DNA of 64,000 nt, from NCBI RefSeq assembly GCF_910591885.1, contig NC_063286.1, forward strand, positions 2,728,001 through 2,792,000, read 5' to 3'. How positions within the stretch are numbered: the stretch's first letter is position 1; each line of letters begins with the position of its first letter. Source of the DNA: Bombus terrestris (taxonomy: Eukaryota > Arthropoda > Insecta > Hymenoptera > Apidae). The position numbers and the translations under genes are program-made. A model generated the notes under the pieces. That model worked only from the letters and a program-made list of their open reading frames with translations. It ran no database searches and had not been told where the DNA came from. Positions 38,500-51,228 of this stretch are shown in pieces.

Positions 38500-40429
38500 C
38501 TTCTTCGATACCGATCCTTTTTTATTTTTCTCTTCTCTTTCGCCTTCTTTGCCCTTCTACCTTTATTTCCCTTTTTTCTCTTCTCTCATCTTTTTTCACC
38601 CTTCTCGCTTCTCGCTTCCATCGGTCTGCCCCTTTCTCCTCTTAAACGGCCAATTTCTGACTTGATCGAAAACACCTCCTGTGCGCGGCAATCCGCTTGC
38701 CGATGTTTTATGCTTTCGCGCGCTGTTTTTTAGCCCGGCCGTTCCGATAGATCGTGACGCGATTAGGACGAATTAGCGTGTCTTTCGGACGAGGAAGTCA
38801 CGTGGACGAGATATTCGACGTGCTCTGTTCGTGAAATGTCGCGGAAAATATACAATTACACAGATCGTCAAACAGAATCTCGATTCTAAGATCTTTTCGC
38901 ATGAACGTGGCTGTGCAATCTTGGCGAAGAGTCAACTCCCTAGCGGTTGGGACATTCTTATTGAAAAAGATGTCTGCGATGGTCCCTTTCGGGAAGCAAG
39001 TTCCGTCCTTTGAAAAACAAATTACCTGCGATCATAGAAAGCTTACGTTTCTTGCGGAAGCCGCAGGTTCTGATAAATCTTCGAAGTAACAGTAGCTTAA
39101 CCCTTGCGTTGAGCGAATTCGCCAGGGGTGAGTCGACTCGATGGTAATGGATTTGCCGACGGCGTTGAACAACGGTTTCGCGAGACCTCTAGCGCGCATT
39201 AAGCTTGATATATCATCGGCGAAAGTTACGGGATCCCGAAGAAAATGTCGGCTGGAGAGCGTTACAAATGGTGTTGGAGGGGTGGGATGGGGGCTTTTAG
39301 CCAGTTGCCGTGCCTTTAAAATTAAGTTTATCCGGTACACTTAATGAGGATAAACCACCTGCGAGCGTGCCTTCATAATTTCCTAAGTTATTCTGTTTGC
39401 GTGCATTTAACTCTGCCGTCTCACGGGCTCCTGCATCTCAAGGGGTTGTTGTTGTTGCCGCAGCAACTGGCTCGCGTGAAATGTTGCCCCATCGTGATTT
39501 TCATATTCTTCTATATTCCGTGGATAACTGCGTGGCTCGACGATAATGAAACGGCTGCAATTCTCTCGATTCCGTGCAGTTTCTTCGTTCCGCCGTTGTT
39601 CAGATTATCGTCGATGTTAAGGGAAATTCACTGGCCGATATATTCGAAAGTTTCGCCAATTTCTCTCATTGGCCATAAGAGGGCTGTAAAAAGAGAACAG
39701 CAGAAGAAAAAGTGAAATCGTATGGTTGCAAGGGGGTGACTAAAAGAGAAAAAAAGAAACAAAGCAAAATAGAAAGTAGAAAGTTTTTGACCAGGTAAAG
39801 GAAAAAACAGGAAACTGATCCGCCAAAAGAGATGGCAACTTCTGTCGTTGAAACGCTATCTGCCTCGCAGCATCCTCCGGTATAATTTGTACTTTAGTCC
39901 AGGGGGCGGCCATTCGTTCCCAGAAAACGAACGACCCTTCGAATTGCTTGGCCGAAGCCAATATCGGTTGTAAAAAAAAGGTCGCCGCTTTTTCTCTGCT
40001 TTCACGAAAGCCTGCGCTGCTTCGCCGGGTTCTCTACCCGACTTTTATGACTCTTTCCATGTTTGGCTGGAAAAAAAGGATTCCCGGGAAATGTTGGCCG
40101 TGGTGGACGCTTTGTGTCGACCAGCCGACATGCCGCCTTCGTTTTCACTTGTTATTACGTTGCTTCCCTCTCCCCTTTGCTCTCGTGTTTGCCACACTCG
40201 GCTTCCTATGCGTTGTTACTATGAAATTAATTGTTCTCGTCTTCGCTCGCAACTTGATCGTTACTTCACTCCACTGGTTTCTCGTACAGATTTCTTTTGC
40301 CTCCGAAGACGTATAAGGGGGTGGTTTGCGCCATTACACATATCGGCCCTTGTTACGTATCTTGACGTTCTGTCTCTTTGTTCTTTCTTACGTATTTTTC
40401 CTCGACGTAAGATTTTCGACGACGTAGAA
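38492..40429 (+). other. Intron-like sequence downstream of Ubx
   Basis: Very T/C-rich for the first 150 bases, then mixed. I see no AATAAA in the first kilobase and no recognisable exon. Open frames such as 39948-40316 are hydrophobic, T-rich translations with no known domain. Confidence 0.5.
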
Positions 40430-42990
40430 ATTTATATTTGTCAAAGCAGTTGCTGAAAAAACTTTTTTTTTTTATTTATTTGTTAAAATATTTACGATCA
40501 ATTCTCGTTGAGATTTTCAGCAACTTCATTTGGCGTGATACAATGACCTGGCTTATAATAGTTTTATATTGTTGGTTCTAGTAGAGCTTCCCAAATATTC
40601 TCTGAATATTTTAATTTGAACAATCTAGAAATTTATATTTGTCAAAGCAGTTGCTAATAAAATTTGTATGGATGATGGAACTTGGTGAAAAGTATAAAGC
40701 TTCCTAAGTATCTTTGAATATTTTAATTTGAACAATCTATAAAATATATTTGTCAAAGCAGTTGCTAATAAAATTTATATGGATCATGGAACTTGATGAA
40801 AAGTATAAAGCTTCCCAAATATTTTTTGAATATTTTAATTTGAACAATCTATAAAATTATATTTGTCAAAGCAGTTGCTAATAAAATTTGTATGGATGAT
40901 GGAACTTGCTGAGAAGTATAAAGCTTCCCAAATATCTTTGTATATTTTAATTTGAACAATCTAGAAATTTATATTTGTCAAAGCAGTTGCTAATAAAATT
41001 TGTATGGATGATGGAACTTGATGAAAAGTATAAAGCTTCCTAAGTATCTTTGAATATTTTAATTTGAACAATCTATAAAATATATTTGTCAAAGCAGTTG
41101 CTAATAAAATTTATATGGATCATGGAACTTAGTGAAAAGTATAAAGCTTCCCAAATATCTTTGAATATTTTAAACAATCTAGAAACTTATATTTGTCAAA
41201 ATAATCACTGATAAAAGTATGGATGATAGAACTTGGTGAAAGGTATAGAGAAAAGCTTCCCAGGTATTCTTTGAATATTTTAATTTGAACAATCTATAAA
41301 ATTATATTTGTCAAAGCAGTTGCTGATAAAATTTGTATGGATGATGGAACTTGGTGAAAAGTATAAAGCTTCCTAAGTATCTTTGAATATTTTAATTCCA
41401 ACAATCTAGAAATTTATATTTGTTAAAACAGTCGCTGATAAAACTTGTATGGATCATGGAACTTGATGAAAAGTATAAAGCTTCCCAAATATTTTTTGAA
41501 TATTTTAATTTGAACAATCTATAAAATATATTTGTCAAAGCAGTTGCTGATAAAATTTGTATGGATCACGGAACTTGGTGAAAAGTATAAAGCTTCCAAA
41601 AATATCTTTGAATATTTTAAACAATCTAGAAATTTATATTTGTCAAAACAATCACTAATAAAAGTATGGATGATAGAACTTGGTGAAAGGTATAGAGAAA
41701 AGCTTTCCAGGTATTCTTTGAATATTTTAATTCCAACAATCTATAAAATTATATTTGCCAAAGCAGTTGCTAATAAAATTTATATGGATGATGGAACTTG
41801 GTGAAAAGTATAAAGCTTCTCAAATATCTTTGAATATTTTAATTTGAACAATCTATAAAATTATATTTGTCAAAGCAGTTGCTGATAAAATTTGTATGGA
41901 TGATAGAACTTGATGAAAGGTATAGGGAAAAACTACCCAAATATCTTTGAATATTTTAATTTGAACAATTTATAAAATTATATTTGTTAAAGCAGTCACT
42001 GATAAAAGTATGGATGATAGAACTTGGTGAAAGATATACAGAAAAGCTTCCCAAATATTTGAATATTTTAATTCCAACAATCTATAAAATTATATTTGCC
42101 AAAGCAGTTGTTGATAAAATTTGTATGGATGATAGAACTTGGTGAAAGGTATAGAGAAAAGCTTCCCAGGTATTCTTTGAATATTTTAATTCAAACAATC
42201 TATAAAATTATATTTGCCAAAGCAGTTGTTGATAAAATTTGTATGGATGATGGAACTTTGTGAAAAGTATAAAGCTTCCCAAATATTCTTTGAATATTTT
42301 AATTCCAACAATCTATAAATTTATGTTTGTCAAAGCAGTTACTGATAAAATTTGTATGGATCATGGAACTTGGTGAAAAGTATAAAGCTTCCTAAGTATC
42401 TTTGAATATTTTAATTTGAACAATCTATAAAACTATATTTGCCAAAGCAGTTGCTGATAAAATTTGTATGGATGATGGAACTTTGTGAAAGGTATAGAGA
42501 AAAGCTTCCCAAATATTCTTTGAATATTTTAAACAATCTATAAATTTATATTTGTCAAAGCAGTCACTGATAAAATTTGTATGGATGATGGAACTTGATG
42601 AAAGGTATAAAGCTTCCCAAATATTTGAATATTTTAATTCAAACAATCTATAAAATTATATTTGCCAAAGCAGTTGTTGATAAAATTTGTATGGATGATG
42701 GAACTTGATGAAAGGTATAAAGCTTCCCAAATATTTGAATATTTTAATTCAAACAATCTATAAAATTATATTTGCCAAAGCAGTTGTTGATAAAATTTGT
42801 ATGGATGATGGAACTTGGTGAAAGGTATAGAGAAAAGCTTCCCAAATATTCTTTGAATATTTTAATTCCAACAATCTATAAAATTATATTTGTCAAAACA
42901 GTTGTTAATAAAATTTGTATGGATCATGGAACTTGGTGAAAAGTATAAAATTTCCCAAATATTCACTGAATATTTTCATTCGAACAATTC
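40430..42990. repeat. Satellite array, about 113-bp unit, about 22 copies
   Basis: A head-to-tail AT-rich array. Each unit contains TATTTGTCAAAGCAGTTGCT, GATAAAATTTGTATGGAT, GGAACTTGGTGAAAAG and GCTTCCCAAATATTCTTTG. Recurrences fall near 40436, 40631, 40747, 40861, 40974 and onward to 42885, with spacings from about 103 to 117 bp apart from one longer first gap. Copies differ by small indels, for example AAAGGTATAGAGAAAAGC versus AAAAGTATAAAGC. The units do not keep one reading frame, so the short open frames in it are accidental. Confidence 0.95.
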
Positions 42991-43540
42991 TATATATAAC
43001 AGTTCAAACGAACAATTTTCTAGGAAGCTTATTCAGAATCTCATTATGAAAGGGTGCGAAAGAAGAGAAATTCGCGCGATAATTCGCAGCCGGTTGCAAA
43101 TCATATCCCTCCGTTTCTGGTTTTCCAGATAAACGGAAAACTTTATAAAGTTGCTTTTGTCGACATCCTGCCGGCAGAGGAATTCGCCAATTAACTCCAC
43201 GAACCGCGTCGTAATTGTAGGCTGTGGCCGAGCGTGCAGATTTGACGATACCGATCCAGTGTGTGCGATGTTTAATCGATGGACTGGTTAGTTCGTTCGG
43301 TTGTCGTTGGGCTGCGCGTTTTCGTGAAACTTGAATTTCGCTTCTCAACTGCCTGAAATCGGTTCGCCGTGTTGTTAGCCAATCTTAAAATAGTATTTTA
43401 GCCTTGCAAATAGCCGCAAGCATAGTGCATGCATGATGCATGCATTGCTAGTCGTATCCCGCATCAAAGTCTCCGTGGAATGCAGACTCGAAAAAGATTT
43501 AATGCAGCGACATTTCGAAAACGATCCCTCTCTTTATTTT

Positions 43541-43578
43541 CTCTCTCTCTCTCTCTCTCACTCTCTCTCACTCTCTCT
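43541..43578. repeat. (CT)n microsatellite
   Basis: A CT run with two CA interruptions. On the opposite strand it is a GAGA-type tract. Confidence 0.9.
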
Positions 43579-44211
43579 AAATCCTTTTTCTTTACGATCA
43601 AATTTTTAGTATTTTGGAGAGAATTTTAGAATATTTCTGACAAATTCAAGCGTATAAATTATCGTAAGTTACGGGACATCTTGTGCATCTTAGGATGTAA
43701 ATGGATCTTGTAATTATAACAAAATAAAGTTGACAATTAAATGCACATGTTGTTTTAAATTTTGAAATAGCCTGAGTGTAAAATTAATAAATAAACATCT
43801 ACCTACCACGCGCTATATGCTACCACTAGCTACATCTATCTATATAACAAAGCTGCAACGAGTTCATCTATCGATTAGAAGCAGAAACGATCGGTTATTC
43901 AACGACGTTTCTTTTATCCCAGCGATTATTATCCGACTTCTTCTTTATCGTTGCTGTGCTCCTTTATCAGCGTAACCACGTGCCGGCCGCGTTTTTACGA
44001 CGCAAAGTAGATCGTTAGGTTGGGTGCATGGAGTACTGCCAGCAACTATAATCGCGCTACGCTGGAACAGTAGCGCAGTAGCGGCGGTGGTGGAGGTAAC
44101 GTCATCGTATCGAGACGCGAAATCGATTAGCGGCACGATAAATTACGATTTGAATTATATTACCATATTAATTACATATTTACGACGTTATTTATTAGAG
44201 TAGACTCGGTA

Positions 44212-44227
44212 GCGCGCGCGCGCGCGC
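44212..44227. repeat. (GC)8 run with Z-DNA potential
   Basis: Sixteen alternating G and C bases, the sequence type most prone to the left-handed form. AT-rich DNA lies just upstream. Confidence 0.9.
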
Positions 44228-45162
44228 TCTCCCGTACATGCGCGTTTCTGTTGCATTGTTTCGCGGGCTCATTAAATCCTGCATTGATAGCAGAGGGGCT
44301 GCATTAAATTCGCGATCGTGCCACGCTTCGATAATGTAACGAGATATACATATTTTAGGGTCGTTTCTTTTTCTTTTTTTTCCTCGAGCTCGTCGTCGAA
44401 TTTCCGTGAAATTTACATTTCATTGTCGATGACGATTGACCGCCAGTTGTTGTCCACTTCGCGAGCACGCGGAGGAACAGAGACTACGACCAATTAAGAA
44501 AGTGCACTCTCGCGGCGTGTTATCGTATGAATAGTCACGGTGCAAGAATTTGACGGACCTCTGGTGGCGTACGTCCATACGTCAGCCTTTTTCGTCGCCT
44601 AAATAAAGAACGAGGCATCGAGAATTCCTTGTGTCGATCGCTTGTTCGCGGCCCGACCCGGTGCTGTGGCACAGATATACGCGAAGATAAATTTTGACAG
44701 TGAACAAGAAAAGGCAATTTAGAGGAATTCCGGCGATCTACTTTTATAGGAAAGTTTGCCCTGTATAGGCGATAAATCGCGCCACTGGGGCCCGAGTCTG
44801 AAAGCTAGAAATATTTAAAGGTATCTCGATCCCGAAATCGTGTTCCCGGAGCCACAGATCTATAGACAGATTCTATTTCGCCGCGGTAGGAGCGTCGATT
44901 TCTCAGATCGCAACTTTTGCCGTTCTTTTATGTGGATAACGCTATCGTTGATACACGGAGAATCGTTGTTTGTATCGGTTTTGACGGTGCACGATGAAAC
45001 GATGATCATTGCTTCGTCGATATTTGTCTGAAATATGAATTGTACAGGGTCGTGTCATAGGAACTCGATAAGGTGTATGTTCAACGATGCTAGGAACCGC
45101 GAGTATAGTAAGTAGTATAAGCGGCTTTGCACGAACTGTTATTTGGTCTATGGCATTGCGAT

Positions 45163-45174
45163 GCCATCTAGTGG
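45163..45174 (-). promoter_or_regulatory. CTCF-type insulator motif
   Basis: Read on the minus strand this is CCACTAGATGGC, which fits the CTCF core consensus CCASYAGRKGGC at all 12 positions and continues with the A of GGCA. CTCF marks boundaries in insect Hox complexes. The site lies about 6.8 kb past the Ubx coding exon. Binding is inferred from the motif alone. Confidence 0.45.
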
Positions 45175-48100
45175 CTTTAACGACATCGAGCTTAATTATG
45201 GCCGCCTCACTCCTGCTTCCGAGGGCGTGGTTAAGGCGGAGACTAACGGCGATGTATATTTCGTCGTATTGGCTCGTCACTCTTTATCGTTTGTCTCCAT
45301 GTTTGTCGATATAAATCTACATATTGCCAGGAAGGATTTATTCCCCGGAATTTTTTGTCACGGAAAAGTCTGGCGATTCGTTGGTGGCGAGAGATGCAAG
45401 AAAATCTTCGAGGTGGAAAATTCTGTAGTACTGCGCGGCACTATTTTTTGTTAATTGCTCGTTTCCGGCGTAGATGGCAGCACGGGTCGACACATTCTCG
45501 GTTGATAAAGCAGCAATTCTGCTTTACCGACGGCTCAATCGGTACGCCGTTTAATTTAGAACTCGCTCCTACTTACCCAGCTTAACGCTATTCCACGGTA
45601 GTCCAATGATGGCCGGTAATGCATTTTATGGTTGTTTTTATCGACGTGGTCGTACAGTAACTTACGTTGATGGTTCTGGTTCTCAACGTCGGGATCCGTG
45701 CTCCGTGCCCAAGGCAACTGTATGTATACACGATCGGGGTCGTGCTTGTGAATCCGTGTACATTGCACGTGTATACGCTGTTGCGCTGACTCGACTGGAC
45801 CGCTTGCATTTTCCCGACGAACGCATTCTCATGGCTATTCGTCAATAATCCAATAAAGCCGCGCGACTAGCGGCCTCATGAAGACGGAATAAAGTACCGA
45901 CAGCGTGTGATTTTATTGCGCAGTAAAGCGTGATTCCGACAGATTGATGCACGATCTTTCCTCTCTATTCCTCTCGCCGCCTTTCTATTTCTCGTTCGGC
46001 TCTTTCGTTCTTTCGCGCGCATATATTCAACTGCCTGCTCGTCAAACGGTAGGTCGGGGATCTTTATTGGCTGTAAAGGAAGACATTTTACGATCCATAA
46101 AAGCGTTTATAGCGCTCGAGCAGTCTTACCTCGGTTCTTACACCCCGGTTATATCCATTACCCCTTCCGCGGCCTTTCCAAGGGCGGCCACTGGCACGCG
46201 CTCTCTCCGCTGCCTTTGAGATTTACAGGTTACGCTCCCGGTAACACCTCGTAAACTTGGCTTAACGACTTTAACCGGGCCTAACTGCTTCCTTCCTGCA
46301 ATCAGACCCTGACCTACCTCTCGAGCAGACGTCCTAGAAAAATTTCAGCGTGACCACTGTCCGTGAAACCACCGTCTCTTCATCTCCTTTTCAACTTTTA
46401 CCACTTTTTCACCGCTGCAATTTATCTTCCCCTATCTTATTCAAGACTTTACTGTAAATTTCATTGCCTTTCCGTCCACCATTTTTAAAAAATAATCGTC
46501 TAATCGAATATTCCATGCATTTCTTCCGATATTAAAAAGAAAAAAAAATTATTATTTGTCGAAATTCTCGTGAAACGTGATTGCGCATCAGGTTCATCCA
46601 TTTGCAAGTCAATATCATCCTTCTTGATCGACGATTAATCTATACATTACGGGGAGAGGATATATTCGCAAGGCCACCGGAGATAAGTTCGTGTGCAGCA
46701 GGTGCGTACGAATTCAGAGCAGGAACGTGCTCTTGGCCGTGTCTTACGAGAGAGTCGGGTGCGGACTGTTCTATCCGCTGTTTTATGATTTGTTTTGATT
46801 ACACTTCATTACCATTTTACGCCTTTCGTTGCCACGTAACTGGCTGGCAATAACTCTTCGTTGTTGATTCTATCGCGACGTTTACGACCGTCATTATTAG
46901 CTGATACCACTTGAACTCTCGTAAAGTCTACGCCCGTGCGTCCGGGACATCCGCTTGCACGCTGGCCAACAGCACGTTGGGGGTGGGGGATTCCCGGCCA
47001 AAGGGTGGTTGCCTGGAGTGGGGAGACTTATGAGTTGCCGGATCGTCCGGCAGATCGCGTCCTTGCAGTTCGTTCTACGTCTTAATGTCATACTTCATTT
47101 ATCGAGGCCTTTCTTCCTCCTCTTATCTCTTTACGACGAATCATCATAGCCTTGGGCTTGAAACGATTGCCTCGGCTCTCCAATGCCTTCTTTCTTCATT
47201 TTTTCTCACTCTCTCGCACTCCCGTTCTACTCATCTCTTGCTTATTATCTTTGCTTTCATTTCGCGTGCGCTTACTTTCCGTCGTAAATTCTGCCATGAC
47301 GACCGGCGGCGTGGTATCGGAGTATCTTGATGATTTCGGTGTAAATTCAAGGTGTCGAGGAAATTTATTTGTCACTCGACGAACGGATAATTGGACATCA
47401 AAAAACACCTATGTTTCCTTCTTTCCTTTTTATTTTTTTTTTCTTTTTTTTTTAGTCACGTTTTTAGATTTATGAATACGGAGTTCGAAAGTCAAGATCG
47501 TATTTTAATTTGCGTCGTAGATATTTCCTGGACGATGCTCGAACGAACGACAAGAGCTTTTTTACTCGTAGGTTTACTTGCTTGTCGCGTGAATTCATCT
47601 TTCCACTTTCGAACGGGCCGAAATAATTCCGGACGTGAAAATATTTTTCTTGTGTGTCTCGCTCTTAATAACGTTCAGAATTGGAGCACAAAGGGTCCGG
47701 CTCAGGGATCACGCTTTAATTTACGTGAAATTTTCGTACGGTGCGGCGGTTGAGCACCGTGCAGCGCTACACAGCGCGCGCGAACAGGCATAAACAAAGG
47801 CTTTTTCGCGCGGCTTGATAGCTTAATAAATGTAGCCGCTGATCCGCAGCTTGAAGGAAGCCGCGAATTTCGTAAAACCCGGTTTTGTACAACGGTATTA
47901 GCATTTAAAAGTAAGTTGCGCGCGCCCCGTCTGCCGGCGCCATTGGCCCGCATTTACACAACAATGAGGGGCCGCACTCTAAAAACTCCCAGAATCCCCG
48001 GGCTCCGAAGCGAACGCGGTGGAAAGAGCAGCGGAGACGTTGGACGAAAAAGAAAGAGAAACGGAGAATCGTAACGCCATCTCGATCTTTTCTTTACTTC

Positions 48101-48840
48101 CTCTCCCTCCCTCCTCAATTCCCTCGTGTCTCACCCTCCCTGCTGCTTCTCCTCATCCTCTTCCATTTCGGTTTTGAGGTTAGGGTGCTGTGGGTCATAG
48201 AACGGGATAGAGGAGGCAACGGCACACGGCCTCCGACTAGAACCTCTTGCAACACAAAACCTAAGGCTACCATAGCTGTTTTTTTCGTCGTTTTCTTTTC
48301 GGGTCTTGGCTAGCCACAGAGAGAGGATGGCATACGCTTCGCTCCGTCTGCCTGGATATTTCTAACACATACGATACACGCCACATCGTCGCCCTCTCCC
48401 TGTCTCTCTGTCTCTCTCCCCTCCCTTCCTACTCTTTTCGGACTACAGCGTGATGGCTGCTGCGACGTTGCCAAATTATCTTACATAACTACTTAATTTT
48501 TCTAGGCACCATCGATAGCATAGATTCGATCTTTTTCTGTTCTTTTTCTTGTGCAATGCTTGTTAAAAACAAGTCTATATTCGGCACGATTCGTAAAAAT
48601 ATATTTTATCAGCAAGTAACATCGAAATTTCGAAACAAAATGTTGCTTCTCATCGTAACGCTGCAAAATTTGCGTACGTAGCGATACTTGCGGTATATAA
48701 ACTACATTAGGCGCTGTTTGTTCATTAAAATTGTGCGAATACTTAAATAGCAGAAATTTCCAGATGTTGATGTTCAGAAATCGATCGTATCGCTATATAG
48801 AAAAACAGGTCGAGAACAACGAGGTGGACGCGTGTTAACC

Positions 48841-48890
48841 GTTTCACGAGTTGTCGCGCGGCAAAAGAGCCGCGACAAACGTTTCACGAG
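48841..48890. repeat. Hairpin between two direct repeats
   Basis: GTTTCACGAG occurs at 48841-48850 and 48881-48890. Between them TTGTCGCGCGGC and GCCGCGACAA can pair around an AAAAGA loop, with a two-base bulge. Confidence 0.6.
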
Positions 48891-51180
48891 TAGTTTTACG
48901 CCTTCTTCGTCGTGGCTGAAAAAGCACACGGACTGTCTCGGTGCTCGCGGCGCGCTGCATTTCTCTACGTGTCTCGTGTGCGCGATTACACGGTTCGTTT
49001 AACGCGGCAAGAATGACCGTGCGCGCGCGTCCGCGTTGTCCATCAATCGCGGGCAGTGGGGAAGTCCCCGGTGTTCATATGCCGTGCCCGTGTCCAGCAG
49101 CGAATAATTGCGACCGATAACGCAACGCCAACGCAGCCGGTAGCTTAATTAAAAAGAAACGCGTGAAAATCGTTCCAACGATTCGAAATAGGGATATCGT
49201 CCGGCGCTCTCTCTCCACTCTCGACTCGAACGTTTCCAGTTTCGGACGGCTGCTTATTTATACAGACCACCCGGGAGCGAGATCGCGTTGAAATAAAGTG
49301 GTACGAGCTAAATGTTCCTTGACCACGAGCGCTCGCGCGCACGTAATAAATATCCCCGTGTGGAATTTATCATTGTTCGCATTACTTTATCGCGGAACGA
49401 GATTAATGTCTTTATCCATGGTGTGACCGACTTCCGTCGATTTCCTACCTTCACGATTTTACCTATCGATCGTCTTTCACTTTGCACGTTCTTGTCACGT
49501 TTGCGTTCGTATATAAATTTCAAAGAATTTTGTAACAAGAAATCAGGATCGATGGAAAGAAGTAGCGAAGAAGTTGGAAACATTTTATTGGCCGTGCAGA
49601 TGTTCGAAGTATGAGTTATAGGTGGCGTTAACGCGTTTCTTTCTCCACTCTGTCCTCGAGTTACAAAGATTCCTCGTGTAATGCGTTCATTGTACGCGAC
49701 CGGAACCCTCGGTCGCGTCAACTTCTCCCTCGTTCGCAACCCACTTACACACATCGTGGTATTGAAGTAACCTCTCTCGAGTCCCGTTGAAGTTCGCGAA
49801 AACTTCTTCGCGCTCGTGGGCCGTGCATAAAGGCGAGCAAGTTTACGAGGATGCCGCGGCAGGGTGAACGGGCTGCCTAATTGCCATACACTCGACGGGA
49901 CGCTTACCCTTCAGGAAGATACACTTCTGGATCGCGCTGCAAGTTGGAAAAAAAGCCGGGAATGCATCTTTTCTTTCGTTCTCGCAGGAACTTTATATAC
50001 TCTCCATATTCTTTTTTTTTTTTTCATTCTTAAACTTTCCTACTTTTTTTTATTAAATTATAAACGAACCTTCTCTGACTTATTGTTAATTAAATGCTTA
50101 AAATAAAACGATATTTAAATATCTAAATAAGACGATATAGCGGTGTTTTAACTATATAAATATTCTTTCGTACGAAATAGAAGTACGCAAAGAGAAATGC
50201 GACGAGACTTCATAAAACGCGAGCTGTACAGGCGAAAGGGGTGGAAGAGATAACAACCGTATTACGTAAGCGTAATATCCGACGATACGAAGCGAGAAAA
50301 AATTGACGCCACTTTTAGCCGGTGCCTCCTTCGTTATTGTAATGCCTGAAAAAGTTGCGCATCTTTGCAAATTATGGCAAGGGGTGGAACAAGTCGGAGG
50401 GACTCTCTCGGTGGTCTCGCTCGATCCCTCGGGAGATTATTCTCGCATCAGACCGCGGCCGCGGTAAATTATTCGTTTTCAACTAAAAACGGACAATGGA
50501 ATAAAAGTTTGGAGGGAAGTTTACGCTTCTTGATCGAATAAATCATATCCACGCTGGAGCGTGCGAGCGCGCGAAGGCGCTTTAAAAGTTCAGCCAACGG
50601 TATGAGCGGTAGCGAAATATGAGAACTAATTGCGACGCACTCCGCGGGGAGTTAAATCATAAGAAGGTGGGAAAGGGTGGTTAGAATTTTGAGTTGACTC
50701 TGCACTCTCTCTTTTTCTCTCCACTCGGCTGTATATAAACTTAAGAAGAAGCAGCGGAGACGGAAAGGAAGGGACGACGGAGCGTAGTTATATGCCGCGC
50801 ATGTTGGCAGTAGCTCTGGTGTGTTTTTCATTTTCTTTATATCACCCTTGACGCTCGTAAAACCATTACCCGTGACCGAGCGAACGCAACTTCTATATAA
50901 AGCGCATCGGTGTGTACACATCCACAGTCGCAGCGATCTACGCGGTCTTTGATGATACTGGAACTTCTTTCGCTTCCTCGTTCTACCCTCTAGCTGCTTC
51001 GCGACGACCAACCCAATTTCCTCGGCGACGGGAATTCCACCCCTCGGATTTTCTTCGCTCACGTGCCCACGGGAAGGATTCAGTTTTCCCCGATACCAAT
51101 TACAAACCGTATACCACTTCTCTTTCGCGATTTCTCCTTTCGTAATTCCTTCACACTGTTCCCTCACTTTTACCCAATTC

Positions 51181-51228
51181 CCCCCCCCCCTTTTTTTGTT
51201 TCTTTTCTTTTCTTTTCTTTTCTTTTCT
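51181..51228. repeat. C10/T tract followed by (CTTTT)n
   Basis: A run of C, then T, then about five TTTTC units. Simple sequence of no inferred function. Confidence 0.85.

Larger units (their letters stand above)
42991..45162. other. Unique sequence with microsatellites, no gene
   Basis: This holds a TGCATGCAT-rich near palindrome at about 43426-43446, a (CT)n run at 43541-43578 and a (GC)8 run at 44212-44227. A TACAGGGTC near 45043 weakly resembles the MITE tip. No exon or RNA gene is recognised. Confidence 0.55.

Noticed and set aside
40430..42990. CRISPR-like regular repeats
   Set aside because: Contiguous tandem satellite without unique spacers, in eukaryotic DNA.
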